Source: Burkholderiaceae bacterium (lineage in GTDB: Bacteria; Pseudomonadota; Gammaproteobacteria; Burkholderiales; Burkholderiaceae_C). Taken from it: 64,000 nt of DNA. A model generated the notes under the pieces. It saw only the letters and a list, made by a program, of their open reading frames with translations. It was not told the origin of the DNA and searched no databases. Below, one piece after another: positions 15,865-23,959 of the stretch. The stretch spans positions 248,001-312,000 of the forward strand of contig JACKLN010000002.1 in NCBI GenBank assembly GCA_024235855.1, read 5' to 3'. The position numbers and the translations under genes were made by a program. Each line of letters begins with the position of its first letter. Positions within the stretch are counted from its first letter, which is position 1.

Positions 15865-16880
15865 TCGCCTACCACGCCGACGCCTTCGTGCTCCCGCTGC
15901 CGCCGGGGCACAGCTTCCCGATGAGCAAGTACCGCCTGCTGCGCGAGGCGGTGGAACGCGAGTTGCCCGCCATCCGTGTCACCGAGGCGCCGCCGGCCAG
16001 CGACGGCGAACTGGCGCTGGCGCACACGCCGCGCTGGATCCAGGCGGTGGCCGAGGGGCTGACGTCCGACGCCGAGCAGCGCGAGATCGGCTTCCCCTGG
16101 TCGCAGCGCATGGCCGAGCGTGCGCGGCGCTCGGTGGGCGCCACGATCGCCGCCGCGCGCGCGGCGCTGGCCGGGGAGGGCGTGGCCGCCAACCTGGCCG
16201 GCGGCACCCACCACGCCTATGCGCACAAGGGTTCGGGCTACTGCGTCTTCAACGACGTGGCCGTGGCCGCGCGGCTGATGCAGGCGGAATGGCACCGCCG
16301 GCACCGGCACCTGCAGCGCATGCTGCGCGTGATCGTCATCGACCTGGACGTGCACCAGGGCAACGGCACGGCCGCCATCTTTGCCGACGACCCCAGCGTC
16401 TTCACGCTGTCGCTGCACGGCGAGAAGAACTTCCCGCACCGCAAGGAGGCAAGCGACCTGGACGTGGCGCTGCCGGACGGCTGTGGCGACGCCGAGTACC
16501 TGGCGGCGCTGGAAGAGGCGCTGGACACGGCCTGGGCGCGCACGGCCGACGCGCCGCCCGGCCTGGCCTTCTACCTGGCCGGTGCCGACCCGCACGAGAA
16601 CGACCGCCTGGGCCGCCTGAAGCTGAGCACGGACGGTCTGGAGGAGCGCGACCGGCGCGTGTTCGCCGCGCTGGCCGCGCGTGGCATCCCGGTGGCCGTC
16701 AGCATGGCCGGCGGCTACGGGCGCGACCTGGCCACCACGGTGGCGATCCAGCAGCGCACGCTGACCCTCGCGCTGCAGAGTTGGCAGGCGCGTCGTGTGG
16801 AGGCCGGCGCGGGTTCGGGTGGCATTGTGGGAACTGCGAAGCATTCGGGCCAACATTCGATGGAACAATCGGGCGCATGA
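15861..16880 (+). CDS. Histone deacetylase-like amidohydrolase
   Basis: A 339-residue zinc deacetylase of the bacterial HDAC/AcuC family. The GTG at 15861 overlaps the previous stop (GTGA) and gives the family's usual N-terminus, a short strand followed by LPLPPGHSFPMSKY. Catalytic features are the H117-H118 pair (GTHHAY), 'GYCVFNDVA', metal ligands D163 and H165 in DLDVHQGNGT, a third Asp (D243 in GADPHEND) and MAGGYG near the end. In bacteria such enzymes remove acetyl groups from small amides, acetoin-pathway proteins or polyamines. The substrate here is unknown. The end overlaps the nitroreductase start by ATGA, so the gene is translationally coupled on both sides in the redox operon. Confidence 0.9.
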   Translation: MIAYHADAFVLPLPPGHSFPMSKYRLLREAVERELPAIRVTEAPPASDGELALAHTPRWIQAVAEGLTSDAEQREIGFPWSQRMAERARRSVGATIAAARAALAGEGVAANLAGGTHHAYAHKGSGYCVFNDVAVAARLMQAEWHRRHRHLQRMLRVIVIDLDVHQGNGTAAIFADDPSVFTLSLHGEKNFPHRKEASDLDVALPDGCGDAEYLAALEEALDTAWARTADAPPGLAFYLAGADPHENDRLGRLKLSTDGLEERDRRVFAALAARGIPVAVSMAGGYGRDLATTVAIQQRTLTLALQSWQARRVEAGAGSGGIVGTAKHSGQHSMEQSGA

Positions 16881-17575
16881 GCTTCACCCCGGAGACGATC
16901 GCCGCCGTCGATGCGGCGATCACCTCGCGCCGGTCCATCCGCGCCTTCCTGCCCACGCCGGTGCCGCGCGAGACGATCGAACAGATCCTCACCGTCGCCG
17001 CCCGCGCACCGTCGGGCACCAACACCCAGCCCTGGAAGGTCACGGTGCTCACCGGCGACGCCAAGGCGCGGCTGTCCACCGCCATCCAGGCGGCGTACGA
17101 CGACCCGGTGCAGCGCGCGGCGCACAGCGAGGAGTACGCCTACTACCCCACCGAGTGGCAGTCGCCCTACATCGATCGCCGGCGCAAGGTGGGCTGGGAC
17201 CTCTACGGCCTGCTCGGCATCGCCAAGACCGACAAGGCCCGCATGCACGCCCAGCATGGCCGCAACTACGACTTCTTCGGCGCGCCGGTGGGCCTGATCT
17301 TCACCATCGACCGCGTCATGCAGCAGGGCAGCTGGCTGGACTACGGCATGTTCCTGCAGAACATCATGGTCGCCGCCCGGGCCCGCGGGCTGGACACCTG
17401 CCCGCAGGCCGCGTTCACGCAGTGGCACCGCATCATCGCCACGCAGCTGCAACTGCCCGATGCGGAGATGGTGGTCTGCGGCATGTCGCTCGGCCATGCC
17501 GACCCGGCCGCGGTGGAGAACACCCTGGTGACCGACCGCGAGCCGGTGGCCGGCTTCACGAGGTTCCTGGCATGA
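16877..17575 (+). CDS. Nitroreductase family FMN oxidoreductase
   Basis: A 232-residue flavoprotein of the NfnB/BluB-like nitroreductase family, expected to reduce nitro-aromatic, quinone or enone substrates with NAD(P)H. FMN-binding motifs are present: SRRSIRAF (about 17-24), RAPSGTNTQPW (about 45-55) and the C-terminal 'MSLGHAD' segment. The central stretch DYGMFLQNIMVAARARGLDT matches the dimer/FMN helix. It overlaps both neighbours by 4 nt (ATGA), placing it firmly in the co-translated series with the deacetylase and the 2-hydroxyacid dehydrogenase. The physiological substrate cannot be told from sequence. Confidence 0.92.
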   Translation: MSFTPETIAAVDAAITSRRSIRAFLPTPVPRETIEQILTVAARAPSGTNTQPWKVTVLTGDAKARLSTAIQAAYDDPVQRAAHSEEYAYYPTEWQSPYIDRRRKVGWDLYGLLGIAKTDKARMHAQHGRNYDFFGAPVGLIFTIDRVMQQGSWLDYGMFLQNIMVAARARGLDTCPQAAFTQWHRIIATQLQLPDAEMVVCGMSLGHADPAAVENTLVTDREPVAGFTRFLA

Positions 17576-18561
17576 AGCCGTCGGTCCTGGTCGCCCGGGC
17601 GATCTACCCGGAGACGCTGGCGCGGCTGCGTGAACACTTCGTCGTCGAGGCCAATCACGACGACACCGTGTACACGCCGACGGAGCTGTCGGCACTCCTG
17701 GAGGGCAAGCTCGGCGCCCTGACCACCGGCAGCGAGCGCATCGACGCCGCGGTGCTCGACGCCCACCCCCAGCTGCGCGTGGTGGCCAACATGGCGGTGG
17801 GCTTCAACAACCTGGACATTGCCGCATTCGATGCGCGCGGCGTCCTGGCCACGAACACGCCCGACGTGCTCACCGAGACGACCGCGGACTTCGGCTTCGC
17901 GCTGATGATGGCCACCGCGCGCCGCATGGCCGAGAGCGAGCATTACCTGCGCGCTGGCCGCTGGACCAAGTGGTCCTACGACATGTTCGCCGGCGCCGAA
18001 GTGCACGGCAGCACGCTGGGCATCCTGGGCATGGGCCGCATCGGCCAGGCCATCGCACGGCGTGGCGCGCTGGGCTTTGGCATGAAGGTGATCTATCACA
18101 ACCGCAGCCGCCTGCCGGCCGAGCAGGAGGCACCGCTGTGCGCCACCTGGGTCGACAAGGCCACGCTGCTGCGCGAAGCGGATCACCTGGTGCTGGTGCT
18201 GCCGTATTCGCCCGCCAGCCACCACGCCATCGGGGCGGCCGAACTGGCGCAGATGAAAGCCACCGCGACGCTGACCAACATCGCACGGGGCGGCATCGTC
18301 GACGATGCGGCGCTGGCCGTGGCGCTGCGCGAGCGGCGCATCGCGGCGGCCGGCCTGGACGTGTTCGAGGGCGAGCCGGCGGTGCACCCGGACCTGCTCA
18401 CCGTGCCCAACGTGGTGCTCACGCCGCACATCGCCAGCGCCACCCATCGCACCCGCCGTGCGATGGCCGAACTGGCCGCGGACAACCTGATCGCGGCCCT
18501 GACCGGCGGCACGCCGCCGACGCCGGTGAACCCGGGCGTGCTGCCCTTGACGGGTGTCTGA
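17572..18561 (+). CDS. D-2-hydroxyacid dehydrogenase (glyoxylate/hydroxypyruvate reductase type)
   Basis: A 329-residue NAD(P)-dependent dehydrogenase that interconverts D-2-hydroxyacids and 2-oxoacids. The Rossmann motif GILGMGRIGQAIA lies near residues 150-162. The catalytic Arg, Glu and His are in NIARGGIVDD, DVFEGEP and LTPHIASAT. 'NMAVGFNNLDIAAF' is the substrate loop seen in glyoxylate reductases (GhrB/GyaR group). It overlaps the nitroreductase stop by ATGA and is the last gene of the run. The next gene is convergent, 1 nt beyond its stop. Glyoxylate or hydroxypyruvate is the likeliest substrate. Confidence 0.9.
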   Translation: MKPSVLVARAIYPETLARLREHFVVEANHDDTVYTPTELSALLEGKLGALTTGSERIDAAVLDAHPQLRVVANMAVGFNNLDIAAFDARGVLATNTPDVLTETTADFGFALMMATARRMAESEHYLRAGRWTKWSYDMFAGAEVHGSTLGILGMGRIGQAIARRGALGFGMKVIYHNRSRLPAEQEAPLCATWVDKATLLREADHLVLVLPYSPASHHAIGAAELAQMKATATLTNIARGGIVDDAALAVALRERRIAAAGLDVFEGEPAVHPDLLTVPNVVLTPHIASATHRTRRAMAELAADNLIAALTGGTPPTPVNPGVLPLTGV

Positions 18562-18562
18562 A

Positions 18563-19060
18563 CTACAGCTGCGCGATCGGCAGGGCCGGCGCGTCCTCGC
18601 CGATGCCCATGGCCTGCGCCAGGCGGGTCAGGTCGGCTTCCAGCCGGGCCAGCGTCGGCGCGTCCAGCCGGTCCAGCGCCTGCACCAGCAGCCCGGTGTA
18701 GGGCCCAGGCGCCTTGGCCAGCAGGTCCACGCCCGCGGGCAGCAGCCGAAGCTGCACGGCGCGGCGGTCGGCGCCCTCGCGCGCGGTGGACACCAGGTCG
18801 CGGTCGACCAGCGCGCGCACCAGGTTGCTGGCGGTGGACTGGTGGATGTGCATGGTGCGCGCCAGCCCGCCCACGCCGATGCCGGGCTGCGCGCCGATGA
18901 TGCCCAGCGCCCAGACCTGGGCGCCGCCGATGCCGACATGCTTCTCCACCTGCTGGTAGTGGTTGCGCGTGGCGGTGAACACCTGGCGGAAGCGCCGGAG
19001 CACCCGCGCCGGCGCCTCGGCCTGCTGGGTGCTGTCGGTTGTCGAGGGCGTGGCGGACAT
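18563..19060 (-). CDS. MarR family transcriptional regulator
   Basis: A 165-residue winged-helix repressor. The recognition region is GGLARTMHIHQSTASNLVRA, followed by the wing VSTAREGADRRAVQLRL with the characteristic D-R-R. An N-terminal Thr/Ser/Gln-rich tail of about 18 residues precedes the first helix. It is convergent with the D-2-hydroxyacid dehydrogenase (1 bp between stops) and divergent from the chloride antiporter gene, its most probable nearby target. The ligand is unknown. Confidence 0.92.
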   Translation of the reverse strand: MSATPSTTDSTQQAEAPARVLRRFRQVFTATRNHYQQVEKHVGIGGAQVWALGIIGAQPGIGVGGLARTMHIHQSTASNLVRALVDRDLVSTAREGADRRAVQLRLLPAGVDLLAKAPGPYTGLLVQALDRLDAPTLARLEADLTRLAQAMGIGEDAPALPIAQL

Positions 19061-19149
19061 GCAGCGATGATAGTGGGCGTCCTGCCTCCGGCCAGGGCCG
19101 GCGACCGTCGACGTGGGTCTGCGCCGCTTCGGCCCGAGGAGTTCCGACG

Positions 19150-20514
19150 TTGAGCCTGCACCAACCCCTGCACCATCCCGACTGGCGGGCCCGCCTGCGT
19201 GGCGAACTGACCGAATGGCGCCCGTGGATCACCCGCGGTGTCGTGCTCGCCTTCGCCGCCGCCGCGGGGCTGGTGGTGGCCGGGTTCACGTGGCTGGCGG
19301 AATTCGCGTTTCACCAGTTCCAGCGCATCGAGCAGGCCGCCTGGTGGGCGCCGCTGCTGTGGATGCCGCTGGCCACCGCCGCCATCGTGTGGCTGACGCG
19401 GCGCTTCCTGCCCGGCGCGGCCGGTTCGGGCATTCCGCAGGTGGTGGCGGCGCTGGAGGAGACCACGCCGGCGGGCAAGCGCGGCCTGTACGTGTCGATG
19501 AAGCTGGCCATCGGCAAGGTGCTGCTGACCTCCGGGGGGCTGCTGGCCGGCCTGTCGCTGGGCCGCGAAGGGCCGTCGGTGCAGATTGCCGCCGGCGTGA
19601 TGCACAGCGCGCGCCGCTGGCTGCCCGACCGCCACACCATCAGCGAGCACGGTCTGCTGATGGCCGGCGGCGCCGCAGGCATCGCGGCGGCCTTCAACAC
19701 GCCGCTGGGCGGGGTCATGTTCGCCATCGAGGAGCTCTGGCACCGGCGCGAGCAGCGCAGCAGCGCGCTGCTGATCTCGGCCATCGTGCTGGCCGGTCTG
19801 ATGGCGGTGTCGATCTACGGCAACAACAGCTACTTCGGCCGCATCCTGGTGCCGCAGCTGGGCTGGTCGCTGTTCGGGCCGGGGCTGCTCATCGCGGTGG
19901 TCTGCGGGCTGGCCGGTGGCCTGTTCTCGCGCCTGCTCATCGTCTCGCTGGCCGGTGGCAAGGACATCTTCAGCCGCCAGCGGGCGCGCGCGCCCGTGCG
20001 TTTCGCCGCGGGCTGCGCGCTGCTGGTGGCGGTGATCGGCGTGGTCACCCAGGGCGCCACCTTCGGCAGCGGCTACGAACAGACCAAGGTCCTGCTCGAA
20101 GGCGATCGCACCGGCGAGTTGCTGTACACGCCGCTGAAGCTGATCGCCACATGGCTGACCACGTGGACCGGCGTGCCGGCCGGTGTGTTCGCCCCGTCGC
20201 TGGCGGTGGGGGCCGGCATCGGCAGCGACGTGGCGGCGCTGATCGGCTTCGCAGAGCGGCCGGCGTTGATCGCGCTGGGCATGGCGGGCTTCCTGGCCGC
20301 GGTGACACAGGCGCCGCTGACCGCCTTCATCATCGTGATGGAGATGATCAACGGCCATTCCATGGTGCTGAGCCTGATGGCCTGCGCCCTGATCGCCAGC
20401 GGCATCTCGCGGCTGATCAGTGCGCCGCTGTACCCAGCGCTGGCGCGGCTGCAGCTGCTGCGCCTGGGCGTGCCGCTGGAGCCCGAAAAAAAGGGAGCCC
20501 ACCACACGAGGTAG
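19150..20514 (+). CDS. CLC family chloride/proton antiporter
   Basis: A 454-residue inner-membrane CLC protein. Selectivity motifs are GSGIPQ (92-97), GREGPS with gating Glu E140, and GVPAGVFAPSLAVGAG. The acidic pair E194-E195 in FAIEELW is where H+/Cl- exchangers keep the proton glutamate, so exchange rather than channel activity is likely. The start is taken as TTG at 19150, 8 nt after AGGAG. A longer frame with ATG at 19039 would overlap the divergent MarR gene and add 37 residues without homology. No C-terminal CBS domains are present. The 3' end overlaps a hairpin that has a U-tract only on the opposite strand. Confidence 0.88.
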   Translation: MSLHQPLHHPDWRARLRGELTEWRPWITRGVVLAFAAAAGLVVAGFTWLAEFAFHQFQRIEQAAWWAPLLWMPLATAAIVWLTRRFLPGAAGSGIPQVVAALEETTPAGKRGLYVSMKLAIGKVLLTSGGLLAGLSLGREGPSVQIAAGVMHSARRWLPDRHTISEHGLLMAGGAAGIAAAFNTPLGGVMFAIEELWHRREQRSSALLISAIVLAGLMAVSIYGNNSYFGRILVPQLGWSLFGPGLLIAVVCGLAGGLFSRLLIVSLAGGKDIFSRQRARAPVRFAAGCALLVAVIGVVTQGATFGSGYEQTKVLLEGDRTGELLYTPLKLIATWLTTWTGVPAGVFAPSLAVGAGIGSDVAALIGFAERPALIALGMAGFLAAVTQAPLTAFIIVMEMINGHSMVLSLMACALIASGISRLISAPLYPALARLQLLRLGVPLEPEKKGAHHTR

Positions 20515-20522
20515 AGGGCTCC
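20485..20522 (-). terminator. Strong intrinsic terminator facing against the CLC gene
   Basis: On the minus strand GGAGCCC (20522-20516) pairs with GGGCTCC, with an inner ACC/GGT extension and 6-nt loop, and is followed by C and seven U (the A run at 20486-20492 on the plus strand). The plus-strand version has no U-tract. It therefore terminates a minus-strand transcript arising in the 140-bp gap before rmuC, where no gene is annotated. Confidence 0.6.
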
Positions 20523-20590
20523 GCAAAGGTCGCTTCTGTCCGCCTCGCCCACGCAGGGTGTTCGAGGCCACTGCAGTGTATTTGATCAAA
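20486..20590 (-). ncRNA. Candidate small RNA, minus strand
   Basis: The gap between the CLC gene and rmuC has no reading frame. On the minus strand it offers a hairpin (GCCTCG at 20568-20563 pairing with CGAGGC at 20547-20542, with inner CCC/GGG) followed by about 20 nt of linker and a strong terminator hairpin with seven U. That order resembles a short trans-acting RNA. No convincing sigma-70 promoter was found, and it matches no RNA family I recognise (not SRP, 6S, tmRNA or RNase P). Confidence 0.35.
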
Positions 20591-20616
20591 TGCGATCGTG
20601 GCGTGAAATTTCACGC
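20569..20616. promoter_or_regulatory. Cluster of three palindromes upstream of rmuC
   Basis: CACTGCAGTG (20569-20578), ATTTGATCAAAT (20580-20591) and GCGTGAAATTTCACGC (20601-20616) are perfect palindromes of 10, 12 and 16 bp within 48 bp, in locally AT-richer DNA. They could be regulator sites for rmuC (start 40 nt further on) or for a minus-strand transcript. Confidence 0.4.
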
Positions 20617-20655
20617 AGCGCAGGGTCATCGTCGGTGCGCTGAGACAATCGCGCC

Positions 20656-22092
20656 ATGACGGACCCGGCTTTCGACCCCTGGCTGGTGGCGCTGGCCGCC
20701 CTGGCCGTGCTGAACCTGCTGCTGCTGGTCTGGCTCGCGCTGCGGGGGCGCGACGACCGCACCCCGGCCCAGATCGACCAGCTCGAACGCGACCTGCGGG
20801 ACGAACTGGGCCGCCAGTCGCAGGCCACGCGCGGCGACCTGGCCACCTTCCAGCAGATGCTGCTGGCGCAGTCCGGCGACGTGGCGCGCACGCAGAACGA
20901 GCAGATCGACGCCTTCCGCGTGCAGCTGGCGGCCACCCAGAGCACGCTGACCCAGCAGGCCCAGGCGCTGCAGGCCACGCTGACCGAGCAGCAGCGTGCG
21001 CAGCAGACCACGCTGGGCGACCAGCAGCGGCAGTTGCAGAGCACCCTCGTGCAGCAGGCCCAGGCCGCCCGCGAGGCCCAGGACGCCGCGCTGCGTCGCT
21101 TGGCCGAGGCCATGGAGCAGCGCCTGGCGCGGCTGCAGGAAGGCAACGAGGCCAAGCTCGAGCAGATGCGTGCCACGGTGGACGAGAAGCTGCACGCCAC
21201 GCTGGAGCAGCGCCTGGGCGAGAGCTTCAAGCAGGTGGCCGAGCGCCTGGAGCAGGTGCACCGAGGTCTGGGCGAGATGCAGACGCTGGCGCGCGACGTG
21301 GGGGCGCTCAACCGCGTGCTGACCAACGTGAAGACGCGCGGCGTGTTCGGCGAGGTGCAACTGGCCGGCCTGCTGGAGCAGGTGTTCACGCCCGACCAGT
21401 ACGCGCGCAACGTGGCCACGCTGCCGGGCAGCCAGGCCTACGTGGAGTTCGCGATCAAGCTGCCGGGCCAGCGCGCCGATGGCACGCCGCTGTGGCTGCC
21501 CATCGACGCCAAGTTCCCGCGCGAGGACTACGAACGCCTGCTCGACGCCCACGAGCGCGCCGACGCGACGGCGGCCGAGGCCGCCGCCAAGGGCATCGAG
21601 ACCCAGCTGCGGCTGGAGGCGAAGACCATCCGCGAGAAGTACGTGGGCCCGCCCCACACCACCGACTTCGCCATCCTCTTCGTGCCCACCGAGGGCCTGT
21701 ACGCCGAGGCGCTGCGCCGACCGGGGCTGGTGGAGGGACTGCAGCGCGAGCACAAGGTGATGCTGGCCGGGCCGACCACGCTGCTGGCCACGCTCAACAG
21801 CCTGCAGATGGGCTTCCGCACGCTGGCGCTGGAGAAGCGCTCGGCCGAGGTCTGGGAGGTGCTGGGCGCGGTGAAGACCGAGTTCGGCAAGTTCGGCGAC
21901 GTGCTGGCCAAGACGCGCAAGAAGCTGCAGGAAGCGGGCAACACCATCGAGGCGGCCGAGGTGCGCACACGCGCCATGGCGCGCCAGCTGCGCGGCGTGG
22001 AGGCCCTGCCCGACGCACGCGCGGGCCAGCTGCTGCCCGGAGGCGCCGCGCTGGCGGACGACGCCGCCATCGACGAGACCACCGTCGAGTGA
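20656..22092 (+). CDS. rmuC: DNA recombination protein RmuC
   Basis: A 478-residue protein of the RmuC family, linked to limiting DNA inversions and rearrangements. An N-terminal membrane anchor (about 9-29, LVALAALAVLNLLLLVWLAL) is followed by a long Gln-rich coiled coil (about 35-200). The conserved nuclease-like domain then runs to about 430, with motifs VKTRGVFGEVQLAGLLEQ, LPIDAKFPREDYERLL and FVPTEGLYAEAL, which contain the expected Glu/Asp/Lys residues of a PD-(D/E)XK-like core. Length is normal for the family. It is followed after about 10 nt by an MFS transporter gene. Confidence 0.95.
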   Translation: MTDPAFDPWLVALAALAVLNLLLLVWLALRGRDDRTPAQIDQLERDLRDELGRQSQATRGDLATFQQMLLAQSGDVARTQNEQIDAFRVQLAATQSTLTQQAQALQATLTEQQRAQQTTLGDQQRQLQSTLVQQAQAAREAQDAALRRLAEAMEQRLARLQEGNEAKLEQMRATVDEKLHATLEQRLGESFKQVAERLEQVHRGLGEMQTLARDVGALNRVLTNVKTRGVFGEVQLAGLLEQVFTPDQYARNVATLPGSQAYVEFAIKLPGQRADGTPLWLPIDAKFPREDYERLLDAHERADATAAEAAAKGIETQLRLEAKTIREKYVGPPHTTDFAILFVPTEGLYAEALRRPGLVEGLQREHKVMLAGPTTLLATLNSLQMGFRTLALEKRSAEVWEVLGAVKTEFGKFGDVLAKTRKKLQEAGNTIEAAEVRTRAMARQLRGVEALPDARAGQLLPGGAALADDAAIDETTVE

Positions 22093-22102
22093 GCCCAGCC
22101 GC

Positions 22103-23296
22103 TTGAGCGTCGACGCTGTCTCGGGCGGACCGTCGCCAGGCGTTGGTCGCCTGCTCGCGGCACTGGTGGCCAGCCAGGTGGGTCTGCACGCGGCCATGAC
22201 CGGGCTGCGCATGGCCGCGCCGCTGGACGCGCTGGCGCGCGGTGCCACGCCGTGGCGCGTGGGCGTGCTGCTGGCGCTGTTCGCCGCCGCCCCGGTGCTG
22301 CTGGCCATGACGGCCGGGCGGCTGGCCGACCGCTGGGGCTTCCACCGCCCCGTGCACATCGCCGGCGGCCTGTGCAGCACGGGCCTGCTGCTGGCGGCCG
22401 TGTCCGCCGCGTTGCAGGGCTGGCCCGCAGGTGCGTTGCTGGCCGCAGGGGCGGTGGCGGCCGGTGCCGGGGCCAACATCGGGCTGATCGCGGTGCAGCG
22501 CACCGGTGGCCTCACTGCGCGTGACCCGGTCGAGCGCGTGCGCGTGTTCAGCTGGCTGGGCATCGCGCCGTCGCTGGCCAACGTCATCGGCCCGGTGACC
22601 GTCGGCTTGCTGATCGATGCTGCCGGTTTCGGCGTGGCCTATGCGGCGTTGCTGGTGCTGCCGCTGGCCAGCCTGCTGGCTGCACGCGCCGTGCCGGTGG
22701 CGGCAGCACCGGGCCGGGCTCGCGCCGATGGCAGCGCACCCCTGGGCGAGCTGTTCGCCCTGCCGGGCATGAAGCGCCTGCTGGCGGTGAACTGGCTGCT
22801 GTCGATGTGCTGGGACGTGCACAGCTTCGCCGTGCCCATCCTCGGCCACGAACGGGGCTTCAGCGCCACCACCATCGGCCTCGTGCTGGGCAGCTTCACG
22901 CTGTCGGTCACCGGCGTGCGGGTGCTGATCCCGCTGCTCGCGCGCCACCTGCAGCCGGCACGGGTGGTGGCCGGCGCCATGCTCGGCACGGCGCTGATCT
23001 TCGCCGTCTACCCGCTGGTGACCCAGCCCTGGCTGATGGGCGCCTGTGCCGTGGCGCTGGGGGTCACGCTGGGCTGCGTGCAGCCGCTGCTGATGACGGT
23101 GCTGCACCACCTGACGCCGGAGGACCGGCACGGCCAGGCCTTAGCCTTCCGGTCCATGACGATCAATGGTTCCAGCACGGTGATGCCGCTGCTCTTCGGG
23201 GCTGCAGGTGCAGCCATCGGCGCGGCGTCGATGTTCTGGATCGTGGGTGCCCTGGTGGGTTCTGGCGCCTGGCTGGCCCGGCGGTTGCGGGCCTGA
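22103..23296 (+). CDS. MFS transporter
   Basis: A 397-residue inner-membrane protein with about twelve hydrophobic helices. The loop 2-3 motif GRLADRWGFHRP (about 72-83) is the major-facilitator signature, and the repeat-equivalent segment 'ARHLQPARVVAGAML' lies in the second half. 'HHLTPEDRHGQALAFRSM' near the C-terminus resembles drug/sugar exporter members. The start given is TTG at 22103, 10 nt after the rmuC stop. The next in-frame ATG (about residue 32) would cut into the first helix. No ribosome site decides firmly. Substrate unknown; probably co-transcribed with rmuC. Confidence 0.85.
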   Translation: MSVDAVSGGPSPGVGRLLAALVASQVGLHAAMTGLRMAAPLDALARGATPWRVGVLLALFAAAPVLLAMTAGRLADRWGFHRPVHIAGGLCSTGLLLAAVSAALQGWPAGALLAAGAVAAGAGANIGLIAVQRTGGLTARDPVERVRVFSWLGIAPSLANVIGPVTVGLLIDAAGFGVAYAALLVLPLASLLAARAVPVAAAPGRARADGSAPLGELFALPGMKRLLAVNWLLSMCWDVHSFAVPILGHERGFSATTIGLVLGSFTLSVTGVRVLIPLLARHLQPARVVAGAMLGTALIFAVYPLVTQPWLMGACAVALGVTLGCVQPLLMTVLHHLTPEDRHGQALAFRSMTINGSSTVMPLLFGAAGAAIGAASMFWIVGALVGSGAWLARRLRA

Positions 23297-23311
23297 GCGT
23301 CGCGCCAGCCG

Positions 23312-23950
23312 TCAGAACCGGATGCCGGTCGTGCCTTCGGGGCCGGTCTCGGCGTCCACCGGCGTGGCCGGTGCCGGCGGTGGCACAGGCGGCGCATTGG
23401 GCGCCGGTGCGGGCAGGGCGGCGCGGGCCACCAGCGGTGTCGGTGCCGGCGGTGCCCAGTTGCGCGGCAGGCGCGATTCGCGGGGGTAGCCGGCGGCGTC
23501 GAGGTAGGACGTCCAGTCGCCGGCGGAGAAGCCGCGCAGCGCCTGCCCACCCACGGTGAGCGAGGGCACGGTGCGCCCGCCGATGGTGCGCTCCAGCGCG
23601 GCCACGTCGTCGTTGCTGACGATCTGGCGCTCGGTGTAGGGCACGCCGCGCTGCTTGAGCAGGTCGCGCCCGCTGTCGCAGGGCGGGCAGTTCTCGGCCG
23701 TGAACAGCGTGACCGGGAAGCGTGCCGCGGTGCGCTGCAGGTCGGCCGGCAGGGCGGCGCCCGCCGCCGGCTCGGCCACCGGGGCGCGCCGGCCGATCTC
23801 GGTGACGCGCACGCTGCCGTCGGCGGGCGGTCGGTCGGTGTAGGTGACGCGGCCGTCGGGGCCGACGACCTTGTACTGCGCTGCCGCCGGGCCGGCGCCG
23901 GCCAGCAGGAGGGCCGCGGAGAGGACCGACAGGGCGTGCAGCGTGCGCAT
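23312..23950 (-). CDS. Exported DUF4124/glutaredoxin-domain protein
   Basis: A 212-residue periplasmic protein. A signal peptide (1-24, ending GPAAA|Q) leads to a DUF4124 region (about 25-55, with YKVVGPDGRVTYTDRPP). A glutaredoxin-like thioredoxin fold (about 78-150) follows, with active-site C-P-P-C in FTAENCPPCDSGRDLL and the cis-Pro segment GGRTVPSLTVGGQAL. The C-terminal 50 residues are Pro/Ala-rich and probably disordered. A periplasmic thiol-disulfide role is likely; the partner is unknown. It is convergent with the MFS gene and lies 10 nt after the downstream end of the oligopeptidase gene. Confidence 0.9.
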   Translation of the reverse strand: MRTLHALSVLSAALLLAGAGPAAAQYKVVGPDGRVTYTDRPPADGSVRVTEIGRRAPVAEPAAGAALPADLQRTAARFPVTLFTAENCPPCDSGRDLLKQRGVPYTERQIVSNDDVAALERTIGGRTVPSLTVGGQALRGFSAGDWTSYLDAAGYPRESRLPRNWAPPAPTPLVARAALPAPAPNAPPVPPPAPATPVDAETGPEGTTGIRF

Positions 23951-23959
23951 GCGTGGAAT

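Noticed and set aside
20580..20591. FNR/ANR-type binding site (TTGAT...ATCAA) in the palindrome cluster
   Set aside because: The FNR consensus needs four bases between half-sites; here the halves abut (ATTTGATCAAAT), so it is only listed as an unassigned palindrome.
20486..20600. Known structured RNA (SRP, 6S, tmRNA, RNase P) in the gap before rmuC
   Set aside because: None of the conserved core sequences of these RNAs is present; only generic hairpins and a terminator were found.
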